This document shows positions 14,158 to 20,202 of a stretch of 21,676 bases of DNA, one piece after another; within the stretch, counting starts at the first letter, position 1; each line of letters starts with the position of its first letter. Below the pieces are notes generated by a model, which searched no databases, was not told the origin of the DNA, and saw nothing but the letters and a program-made list of their open reading frames with translations. The position numbers and the translations under genes are program-made. This stretch comes from CAYVJW01 sp964451885 (GTDB lineage: Bacteria; Patescibacteriota; Gracilibacteria; UBA4473). The DNA is taken from contig CAYVJW010000016.1 of the NCBI GenBank assembly GCA_964451885.1, positions 1 to 21,676 of the forward strand, given 5' to 3'.

Positions 14158-15885
14158 ATGTCCGGGATACTTTTTAAAATCGGATTACTGCTTGCTAGAC
14201 TTAAATGGGCTTTTATCGTGGGGCTTTTAGGTTTGATCGGGCTAACCACCTATGCCTGGCATCAGTTTTTTCTCGCCCATTCGCGAATAGTCCCGGCAAA
14301 AGGCGGTATTTTTACAGAAACCACTATCGGCACGGTAAGAAACTACAGCCCCTTCACAGAAACAAGCTCCCTTTTTGACCGGACTTTGCGCCGATTGATC
14401 TTTACGGGATTAGTCCAATACGACCCCGTCACTGGCCAAATAGAAAGCGGCCTGGCCGGACTCAGAATATCTGAAGACGGCAAAACTTATTTCCTCACAC
14501 TAAAAGATGCCGCACGGTTTCAGGACGGAGATTCCGTAACGACAGATGATGTGATTTTCACTTTTGAAAAATTGATTCAAAACCCGAATTTCCCAAACCA
14601 AAACCTGCATGATGCTTTTGAATACGTAACCATTGACGTAGTAGACGAAAAAACACTGGCCTTCCACATACCGGAACGAAACATCTTTTTCCCCCCTCTT
14701 TTGACTGTCCCGATTGTACCGGAAAAGTATTTTAAAGACGTACTCATCGAAGAAGTAGTAGACCCTGATTTTCCTTTTAATAAAAAGCCGATAGGGACCG
14801 GCCCTTTTAGTTTTGAGCGGATAGTCCCAAACGATGACGGAAGCTTTCGAGTATTTCTCCGGCCAAACCCTTATTTCTATGCGGGAGAACCAAATTTGGA
14901 ACAAATCGTTTTTTACGTTTTCCCGAATTTTGAACACTTAAAATTCGCAAAAAGCTGGACGACCGTTTTTTCCCGGGTGCCGTATCGTGAAAAAGAAAAA
15001 TTCGAATCACAATTATTTGGTGAATATATTCCGAGACAATACATCCTCCCTCGTTTTGCCGGGTTGTTTTTTAACCTCGACCGCCCCTTAGCTGGAAATT
15101 TATATTTCCGCCAGGCGCTGAATAAATCAATCGATAAAGAGAAAGTGCTGGGAAAAGAAAAAGTGTGGAACCGAGTGGATTCTCCGTTTTTCTTTGAAGG
15201 AATCGAAGGAGAATACGAACCGGATTTTTCGGAAGGAAGGGAAATACTCCGAGACCATGGATTCCCGTATAAAGAAGAATTAGGCTTTCGGGTTTTTGAT
15301 AAAGGCGAAGAACCGGCCTCCGTCACCATGATTACCTCCACCAACCCGCCCGTATATTCCCGTTTCGGCCAAAAAATAGTCCAAACCTGGAACAAAGAAT
15401 TGGATTTGGACATAAAATTGGAAATCTTGTCTCCCGAAGAATTCAAAAAAGCCCTGGAAGAAAGGGAATATGACATAGTCCTCTTCGGCCAGGATTTTTC
15501 AGAAAACTTTGACACCTTATCCCTCTGGCATTCTTCTCAATCCGGCAAGCTAAACCTTTCGAACTTAACCCGAGATGACATAGATTTTCTCATAGACGAA
15601 ATCCGTTTTTACGGAGCACAAAGCGATTTATTAACACTAAACAAAAAGCTCTCGGAACTCGTCCCCGCCATAATTTTAGCCACTCCAAAGTATGATTTAC
15701 TCATTTCCCGATATCTCAAAGGATTCTCCGAAACATTCGGAAGCGTCCGCTCCCATGCCGACCGGTTTACAGGAGTACAAAGATGGTATTTTGATGAAAA
15801 ACTTGACTGGAATTTGCCGGAGGAGAAGGGGAAGGTGATGGAGTTTTTGAAGTGGAGTTTAAGCAGGATCAATTTTATAAATTGA
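14158..15885 (+). CDS. Membrane-anchored ABC transporter solute-binding protein, family 5 (SBP_bac_5)
   Basis: The 575-residue product has one N-terminal membrane segment (about 15-37, LKWAFIVGLLGLIGLTTYAW), then the extracytoplasmic family-5 fold. Hallmarks are RNYSPFTETSSLFDRTL, LIFTGLVQYDP, the DGKTYFLTLKDAARFQDGD block with TTDDVIFTFEKL, GTGPFSFERI, and YFRQALNKSIDKEKV. Family members bind oligopeptides, dipeptides, nickel or heme for DppBCDF/OppBCDF-type importers. There is no lipobox Cys, so it is tethered by the helix instead of a lipid. No permease or ATPase genes follow in this window, so partners are elsewhere or absent. For an organism expected to scavenge amino acids, peptide capture is a sensible role, but the ligand is not shown. 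It lies after secG on the same strand, with its own candidate -10 (TACTGT). Confidence 0.87.
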   Translation: MSGILFKIGLLLARLKWAFIVGLLGLIGLTTYAWHQFFLAHSRIVPAKGGIFTETTIGTVRNYSPFTETSSLFDRTLRRLIFTGLVQYDPVTGQIESGLAGLRISEDGKTYFLTLKDAARFQDGDSVTTDDVIFTFEKLIQNPNFPNQNLHDAFEYVTIDVVDEKTLAFHIPERNIFFPPLLTVPIVPEKYFKDVLIEEVVDPDFPFNKKPIGTGPFSFERIVPNDDGSFRVFLRPNPYFYAGEPNLEQIVFYVFPNFEHLKFAKSWTTVFSRVPYREKEKFESQLFGEYIPRQYILPRFAGLFFNLDRPLAGNLYFRQALNKSIDKEKVLGKEKVWNRVDSPFFFEGIEGEYEPDFSEGREILRDHGFPYKEELGFRVFDKGEEPASVTMITSTNPPVYSRFGQKIVQTWNKELDLDIKLEILSPEEFKKALEEREYDIVLFGQDFSENFDTLSLWHSSQSGKLNLSNLTRDDIDFLIDEIRFYGAQSDLLTLNKKLSELVPAIILATPKYDLLISRYLKGFSETFGSVRSHADRFTGVQRWYFDEKLDWNLPEEKGKVMEFLKWSLSRINFIN

Positions 15886-15924
15886 TCCACAGTGTTAAGC
15901 TCTTAGGGAGAAGGTAGCACTAAT

Positions 15925-15954
15925 AAAAAAGGAGGACAGCTCGCGCTGCCCCCC
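15925..15954 (-). terminator. Strong terminator at the end of the GC-rich cassette
   Basis: On the minus strand, a 10-bp stem (including two G-T pairs) from 15954-15945 to 15940-15931 closes on a GCGA tetraloop of the GNRA type. It is followed by six T (15930-15925). It lies 31 nt past the stop of the 339-residue gene. In the plus direction no T-run follows. Confidence 0.85.
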
Positions 15955-15985
15955 CAAAAAAATGATCGTCTCCTTGCCGGCAGAC

Positions 15986-17005
15986 TCAGAAAATCATCCG
16001 TCTGCCATCCAGATCGCTGCTCCCGATTTCCCTGGCTCTCCTTTTGCTGATAGGCCAGCAAACAATGAGCACCTCGGGATTTGGATTCCAGAATCCGTGA
16101 CTGAATGGATTGGTGATGACGTGCTGGCGGATCCACCCGCCGGTCGCCATCTTGTAGTCTGCATCCAGATTGCCACTATCATAACCGAGCGTGGCTTTAC
16201 CACTCCTCGCCCCGAAGATTTCATGATTGGCGCTTTTCGTCGAAAGATACAACCCGCCACCGCCGTCTCGCATTTGAGGCCTGTAGGGAGAGGGCTCCTG
16301 CCAGATTCTTGCCAGTTTTTCGGCCTGTTTGGCCGCTTCCGGCACCGGGAACCGCAGAAGAATACTGAAGGTCTGTGTTACGTCGGCTGCTTCCATGGTT
16401 TGTTCGGCAACACCGACTCCCGGAATCTCATGCGGGACCATGATGGACTGGCCAACTCGCCCTTTCCCACGCTCATACATCGTGGCGAGGTTTTCAGGGG
16501 TGCCGTCCAGCCAGTCCAGACGTTTATCCTTTCCATCCCACCCAGCCCAGCCGTGAATAAGGGAATTTTGCCAGGTGAAAGTTTGATCGCCCTCCAAGAC
16601 TTGCCGCCATTCCATATCCGGTGTGGCCGCGGGGTCGGTGGGGGAGTTTGCTTCGCCTTCCCAGTTCCAGGGGGCTATGATATTTCGCCCGTTGGCGCCG
16701 ATGATGGATGTACATAGATCGGAACCGTTGAAGTCGGCATAAAGCGCGACTCCGCGCACACCATTCCGCTCCACCTTGAACTGTTCCTCGATGATCATCA
16801 GGTGATGTTGCACCTGAAGGCCGGGAAATCGCTTTTTCTGCGGATGTTCCCCGATTCCGAATCGCGCAGGATTCGTGATTGGCGAGAACCGGATGTCCCC
16901 GATGGGAGGTGGCAGCCCCGTGTCCCCGGCATCGTTTGCCACGAGTTGCGCGGCCCTGAGGTTCAGCTTCCAGGAAAGGCCTGTATTGCTTGTGAATGTC
17001 AGCAT
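15986..17005 (-). CDS. 339-residue Trp-rich protein, unknown function
   Basis: No family recognised. The product is rich in Trp, Gly, Pro and Asn and has no signal peptide or membrane helix, so a folded, probably beta-rich soluble protein is likely. Notable words are WNWEGEAN (mid N-half), a cluster HGWAGWDGKDKRLDWLDG near 165-180, IMVPHEIPGVG, and a C-terminal FSHGFWNPNPEV. The start is well supported: AAGGAG (17015-17020, minus strand) lies 9 nt before the ATG. The gene ends just before a strong terminator. GC content (about 55-58%) is far above the AT-rich core, matching the two genes upstream of it on the same strand. It is separated from them by a MITE-like repeat, so it may have its own promoter. 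Phage structural or surface proteins can have such composition, but no specific match is claimed. Confidence 0.7.
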   Translation of the reverse strand: MLTFTSNTGLSWKLNLRAAQLVANDAGDTGLPPPIGDIRFSPITNPARFGIGEHPQKKRFPGLQVQHHLMIIEEQFKVERNGVRGVALYADFNGSDLCTSIIGANGRNIIAPWNWEGEANSPTDPAATPDMEWRQVLEGDQTFTWQNSLIHGWAGWDGKDKRLDWLDGTPENLATMYERGKGRVGQSIMVPHEIPGVGVAEQTMEAADVTQTFSILLRFPVPEAAKQAEKLARIWQEPSPYRPQMRDGGGGLYLSTKSANHEIFGARSGKATLGYDSGNLDADYKMATGGWIRQHVITNPFSHGFWNPNPEVLIVCWPISKRRAREIGSSDLDGRRMIF

Positions 17006-17028
17006 TGATTTTCACTCCTTGTTTAAGT

Positions 17029-17154
17029 TCTCCCCTCCTTACGAAGGAGGGGCTGGGGGAGGTTAGGGTACAAACTTGAAAGGGGAAACACCAAAAATTG
17101 ATTACAACTTACAGTTCTTACCCCCTCCAACTCCCCCTTTGTAAGGGGGAGAGT
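17029..17154. repeat. 126-bp MITE-like element with long terminal inverted repeats
   Basis: The left end (17029-17065) and the right end (17119-17154) are imperfect inverted copies of about 36 bp. Each end contains its own small hairpin (cccctcc...aggagggg at left; ccccctt...aaggggg at right). The core is AT-rich and non-coding. This C/G-rich style of paired arms is typical of dispersed non-autonomous elements. It lies inside the GC-rich cassette between the 85- and 339-residue genes. Confidence 0.65.
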
Positions 17155-17167
17155 AAAAATGACAAGA

Positions 17168-17191
17168 GCGGGGAACCCGAAAGTTCCCCGC
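17168..17191 (-). terminator. Probable terminator after the 85-residue gene
   Basis: A perfect 9-bp GC-rich stem (gcggggaac / gttccccgc) with a 6-nt loop lies 11 nt past the stop codon at 17203 on the minus strand. The sequence after it is T-rich but interrupted (tcttgtcattttt), so efficiency is uncertain. Confidence 0.55.
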
Positions 17192-17202
17192 CACTCGTTT
17201 CC

Positions 17203-17460
17203 TTACAGGTGTTGCGCCAGTTGCGCGAGTTCATCCCAGGTTCTTCGAATTCTCCGCACAGAAATATTTATCCCAGAAACGGCCCATTCTACCTGGACGT
17301 CTTGAGGAACAAATACTGTGCCGGAGATCTCTGTCCCTGAAGCCTTGAACGCACCCAAGACAACGGCGTTGATGCTGTGGTCGATGCCGGAAACTTCCAG
17401 ACGGCCGAATACTCCGGTGATGTTGTTTCCAATACTAGAAATTTCATCATCAAACGCCAT
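17203..17460 (-). CDS. 85-residue protein, unknown function
   Basis: No family recognised. The likely start is the ATG at 17460 (MAFDDEISS), 16 nt after the stop of the zinc-ribbon gene, which suggests translational coupling. The reading frame is open further upstream (to 17595), but that part is the shadow of the neighbouring gene and reads as low-quality Arg/Ser-rich sequence. The product has alternating hydrophobic residues (NITGVFGRLEVSG, INAVVLGAFKASG, ISGTVFVPQDVQVEW) suggesting beta strands, then a basic helical end (RRIRRTWDELAQLAQHL). No signal peptide is seen. No strong Shine-Dalgarno. GC-rich like its neighbours. A small partner of the zinc-ribbon protein is a reasonable guess, nothing more. 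Confidence 0.6.
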   Translation of the reverse strand: MAFDDEISSIGNNITGVFGRLEVSGIDHSINAVVLGAFKASGTEISGTVFVPQDVQVEWAVSGINISVRRIRRTWDELAQLAQHL

Positions 17461-17476
17461 GTCTCGGACGGTTTGT

Positions 17477-18151
17477 TCAGATGACGCGTTGCTGCTGGTT
17501 CCGAAACGTGGCGTTCGCGACGTCCGCGAACCCTCCTTCCTCGACCCAGGCTTCCACTTGGGCCTTGAACCGGGCATACTCCGTCTCGTCGCCACTGATC
17601 CGCTTCAGTTCGGAAGTGGCCGGTGAGGCCGCGAAGCCCTTGATTCGCATCAGATAGGCTACCTGCTGCCGGCTTTCACCGGTGACGAGGGGTTCTGCGC
17701 ACTGCGAGCAGAAGTCGCCTGCCTTGACTTCCTGGTTTTCCTTCCCGCAGCTGATGCACTTTATGGAGGATTTTATTGGCATCCCGCATTTCGTGCAATT
17801 TTTCCCATTGAAGTTCTTCGCCATGACGGCCCGGCAGTGCGGACAGACCTCGCGATCTGCGGATACCAACGCTTGGGCCAGTTCCCCGGAAATGCCCTTG
17901 AGAGCATCGGCAATGCCCGATCTGCTCTCGGTCGGAGCCGCGGCGGGCGCGGTGGGATCGGCGCAGGGAAAGGTTCCCTTGATCTTGGTGCGGTCACCAA
18001 GATTCGTTATGCCGATTTCCTGAAGTTGGTCGTCGGTCACCGTCCGCAGGGCCGTTTCGGTGTCCAGGCCTTGCTCAACCAAAATCTTGACGGATGGCCC
18101 GGTAACGGTTGCTTTTCTCAGTTTGCTACTCAGAGCGTTTGACATTGCCAT
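17477..18151 (-). CDS. SAM-like domain plus double zinc-ribbon protein
   Basis: The 224-residue product has an N-terminal SAM-like/helix-hairpin segment (about 15-60, with LRTVTDDQLQEIGITNLGDR). An Ala/Pro-rich linker (65-75) and a short helix follow, then two zinc ribbons: C103-P-H-C106 with C119-T-K-C122, and C132-I-S-C135 with C148-S-Q-C151. A helical C-terminus contains VAYLMRIKGFAAS. Such double zinc ribbons (DZANK-like) act in protein, DNA or RNA contacts; SAM-like domains often self-associate. So a multimeric adaptor is plausible, but no activity is visible. Start: ATG at 18151, with AGGAGG (18161-18166) exactly 9 nt upstream; a longer frame to 18190 has no such support. It heads the GC-rich cassette and is followed 16 nt later by the 85-residue gene. 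Confidence 0.72.
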   Translation of the reverse strand: MAMSNALSSKLRKATVTGPSVKILVEQGLDTETALRTVTDDQLQEIGITNLGDRTKIKGTFPCADPTAPAAAPTESRSGIADALKGISGELAQALVSADREVCPHCRAVMAKNFNGKNCTKCGMPIKSSIKCISCGKENQEVKAGDFCSQCAEPLVTGESRQQVAYLMRIKGFAASPATSELKRISGDETEYARFKAQVEAWVEEGGFADVANATFRNQQQRVI

Positions 18152-18160
18152 GATGATGTT

Positions 18161-18166
18161 CCTCCT
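18161..18166 (-). promoter_or_regulatory. Perfect Shine-Dalgarno AGGAGG for the zinc-ribbon gene
   Basis: AGGAGG on the minus strand lies 9 nt before the ATG at 18151 and 15 nt before the next in-frame ATG. This decides the start as 18151. Such a strong site is absent from the AT-rich genes around it. Confidence 0.75.
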
Positions 18167-18174
18167 ATACAAGG

Positions 18175-18182
18175 GTGTACAC
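18175..18182. promoter_or_regulatory. GTGTACAC palindrome (copy 1)
   Basis: A perfect 8-bp palindrome 24 nt before the zinc-ribbon ATG. An identical word lies at 18584-18591 before the divergent gene. Paired palindromes in a divergent promoter region could be operator sites; this is inference. Confidence 0.3.
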
Positions 18183-18390
18183 AATTCCATGTGCAGTGGG
18201 TGAATCCATTCATTGCTCAGAAAACTGACGAGCTACTCGAATACGAACATATTCGCTATGCGGAAAGAAGGGAGAGCTTAGAATAGAAAAAAATCTGTAT
18301 TTCTCTAAGTTCTACCATCTACCAACTAAGTTCTATTTGTTTCATATCCAAAAAGCTCTTCAGTTACTGAGTTTATTTTATGTACCTTAA

Positions 18391-18501
18391 TTCGTAAGGA
18401 GACGATCTCAACACAAAATAATAAAATCAAACAGCCATATTGCCTGAGCAAATAGCTCATTTAGATGATTTAAGATATGTGCTGGTATAACTCCTTACGA
18501 A
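18391..18501. repeat. 111-bp element bounded by perfect 11-bp inverted repeats
   Basis: ttcgtaaggag (18391-18401) and ctccttacgaa (18491-18501) are perfect inverted copies. The 12-mer ctccttacgaag also occurs at 17035-17046 in the left arm of the MITE-like element, as a direct copy of 18491-18502. The shared word hints that both belong to one repeat family. Confidence 0.45.
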
Positions 18502-18582
18502 GCCAATTTGTAAAAGATCCATGAGATTGTATTAGAAAGTATTACATTTGTCAAGCAAGAATAATTGACAAGTTTATATTTC

Positions 18583-18592
18583 TGTGTACACA
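18583..18592. promoter_or_regulatory. TGTGTACACA palindrome (copy 2)
   Basis: A perfect 10-bp palindrome 34 nt before the ATG at 18627 and 20 nt before its candidate -10. It contains the same GTGTACAC as 18175-18182. Confidence 0.3.
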
Positions 18593-18612
18593 TATCATAA
18601 AATAATATCTAA

Positions 18613-18618
18613 TATACT
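18613..18618 (+). promoter_or_regulatory. Candidate -10 (TATACT) for the 18627 gene
   Basis: TATACT lies exactly 8 nt before the ATG, with no Shine-Dalgarno. It belongs to the TANNNT-N8/9-ATG set. Confidence 0.55.
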
Positions 18619-18626
18619 TTACAAAA

Positions 18627-19331
18627 ATGGCTCCAGAAGCAGATTCGACAACGACAGAAGTTTCTCCCCTAAGCTTACTCCAACAAGTTGAAAAAGAATT
18701 AGACGAAGCGACTTTTCAAGCAGCACTGGGAAATTTTGAAAAAATAGAAGCTCATTTAAAAACTGCTGGAGAAAGAAGTAATGCTTATTATTACGAACAG
18801 GGAGAAAGGAGTGAGGCATTGACTACTTGTGTTAACTGGACATATCGAATACATGAAATTCAGCGTGATGCTTGTTTAAAAAGCCAAGAGCCAGCTCCAC
18901 CTCGCCCTTCGTTAGAAATAGAGGAACAGAAATCTCCCAGTGATCTCTTTAACGAATTTTCTAGGGAAATATCAGAAGCCCTTTTTTACGGAAGAGCGAG
19001 AGACTTGGAAAAGATGGAAGCGCTATTGGATTCCGCGCTTACAAAAATTTTGGCTTTATCTCGGGTAGGGGGGGAGGAGTATTTATCTACTTGTTTACAT
19101 TACAAAGACGAAGTAGAGAAAGTAAGAAATCAAATCTATATTGCAGAATTAGGCAGAAGACATACAGTAGGAGAAAAATCTCAATTTGCACTATACGCCG
19201 CACGGAAACTTGCTGAATCAGGTAATAAAACATACCAGCAATTCTTTTCACAATATGCGGTTGATTGTGTTGTAGCAGCTGCGAGAGAATCGAGTTTAAT
19301 GGGATCGGTTGGAGTGAATTTTTCTCTCTAA
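18627..19331 (+). CDS. Helical protein with internal duplication, unknown function
   Basis: No family recognised. The 234-residue product is mainly helical and has two copies of a roughly 65-residue unit (about 17-83 and 107-173). In the first, EKIEAHL (38-44) matches EKMEALL (128-134) in the second, and both have a threonine/serine-Cys word (TTC at 66-68, STC at 154-156) and a final charged helix. A Pro-rich linker (87-95) joins them. The C-terminal 55 residues form a separate helical piece ending in VGVNFSL. No signal or membrane segment, so it is probably cytosolic. The duplicated helical hairpins resemble TPR-type folds in style only. It is AT-rich with a leaderless-type start (TATACT 8 nt upstream), and 30 nt upstream of the hydrolase gene. 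Confidence 0.72.
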   Translation: MAPEADSTTTEVSPLSLLQQVEKELDEATFQAALGNFEKIEAHLKTAGERSNAYYYEQGERSEALTTCVNWTYRIHEIQRDACLKSQEPAPPRPSLEIEEQKSPSDLFNEFSREISEALFYGRARDLEKMEALLDSALTKILALSRVGGEEYLSTCLHYKDEVEKVRNQIYIAELGRRHTVGEKSQFALYAARKLAESGNKTYQQFFSQYAVDCVVAAARESSLMGSVGVNFSL

Positions 19332-19347
19332 AATTTACAAAAACTGC

Positions 19348-19353
19348 TACAAT
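19348..19353 (+). promoter_or_regulatory. Candidate -10 (TACAAT) for the hydrolase gene
   Basis: TACAAT lies exactly 8 nt before the ATG at 19362, in the 30-nt gap after the previous gene. It suggests a separate leaderless start. No Shine-Dalgarno. Confidence 0.55.
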
Positions 19354-19361
19354 CATTCTGA

Positions 19362-20153
19362 ATGAAATCACAAAACATTGTAGCAAAAGGAATAAAATCC
19401 CACCTCACCCGAATCGGAGAAGGGGAGCACAAGATGGTGTTTTTGCATGGGTGGAATAGTGAACGCGGATGGAAAGCCTCGCGTGATAGTTACGGCATCA
19501 TTGCCCCAAAAATCGCCAAACAAAATAATTGCGAAGCGATTTTACTCGACCTTCCGGGCTTCGGAGGTTCTGGAATGCCTCCGAAAGAAGGCTGGACGAC
19601 TTATGATTATGCGGACTGGCTGGAGGAGGTAATGCAAAAGTTGAAAATTAAGAAGTGTATCTTTTATGCTCATTCTTTCGGTTGTAGAGTGGTGGTGCGT
19701 TTTTTATTGCAATGCCCCGAAATGGCAGAAAAAACTATCCTCACCGGAGCCGCTGGTATAAAATGGCCCCCAACATTCCGCGAAAAAATTTCTCTATTTT
19801 TAAGTAAAAAATTCCGAATAGCAAAATATCTTGTTCCACGTGTAATCCAGAAGTTCGTGATTACAAAAATTTTTGGCGCTCGGGATTGGGGAGCGGTTCC
19901 CACGGAATTAAAAATGACACTTGAGAAAGTCCTCGCCGAAAAAGACTTTCGCAATGAACTTCCGAAATTACGAACAAATTTCTTGCTCATATGGGGGGAA
20001 GACGATACTATTACTCCGCTAAAGTCGGGGAAAATTTACAAAAAAAAACTGCCGAACGTGAAGTTGGAAGCTATTGAGGGGGCAAGGCATGGAGTGCATA
20101 AGACCCATGGGGACTTGGTAGTAGAGTTAGTAGCGAAGTTCTTGAAAGATTAA
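19362..20153 (+). CDS. Alpha/beta hydrolase
   Basis: The 263-residue product has the alpha/beta hydrolase layout: oxyanion-loop HGW (29-31), DLPGFGGSG (63-71), the nucleophile elbow AHSFG with Ser105 (an Ala replaces the first Gly of G-x-S-x-G), the acid in WGEDDTITP (Asp215 likely), and His243 in GARHGVH. A cap region lies about 130-200. Likely reactions are ester, lactone or C-C bond hydrolysis, as in the MhpC/BioH/proline iminopeptidase group; the substrate is not deducible. No signal peptide, so cytosolic. It lies between an unknown helical gene and the MurF-like gene (49-nt gap) on the same strand. A TACAAT 8 nt before the ATG replaces a Shine-Dalgarno. Confidence 0.88.
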   Translation: MKSQNIVAKGIKSHLTRIGEGEHKMVFLHGWNSERGWKASRDSYGIIAPKIAKQNNCEAILLDLPGFGGSGMPPKEGWTTYDYADWLEEVMQKLKIKKCIFYAHSFGCRVVVRFLLQCPEMAEKTILTGAAGIKWPPTFREKISLFLSKKFRIAKYLVPRVIQKFVITKIFGARDWGAVPTELKMTLEKVLAEKDFRNELPKLRTNFLLIWGEDDTITPLKSGKIYKKKLPNVKLEAIEGARHGVHKTHGDLVVELVAKFLKD

Positions 20154-20166
20154 ATACTCTCTTTTG

Positions 20167-20194
20167 ATTGATAACTGAAAATTGATAATTGAAA
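20167..20194. repeat. Tandem heptamers before the MurF-like gene
   Basis: attgata, actgaaa, attgata and attgaaa lie in tandem (14-bp period, one mismatch), followed by a diverged unit atcgaat up to 20201. It directly abuts the ATG at 20203. Confidence 0.55.
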
Positions 20195-20202
20195 ATCGAA
20201 TC

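Larger units (their letters stand above)
18152..18626. other. 475-bp divergent intergenic region
   Basis: No gene is visible. The region separates the GC-rich cassette (minus) from the 18627 gene (plus). It holds the Shine-Dalgarno of the zinc-ribbon gene, two GTGTACAC palindromes, an 11-bp inverted repeat spanning 18391-18501, a TTGACA word at 18565-18570 with no well-spaced -10, and the candidate -10 at 18613. Confidence 0.6.

Noticed and set aside
15962..16717. Open frame of 251 codons on the plus strand
   Set aside because: It lies opposite the 339-residue gene, which has a good Shine-Dalgarno and terminator; long antisense frames are common in GC-rich DNA.
16524..17015. 163-codon minus-strand frame overlapping the 339-residue gene
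   Set aside because: Arg/His/Gly-rich out-of-frame product with no ribosome site; shadow of the 339-residue gene.
17461..17595. N-terminal extension of the 85-residue gene
   Set aside because: This stretch codes for the end of the zinc-ribbon protein in another frame; the extension reads as low-complexity basic sequence.
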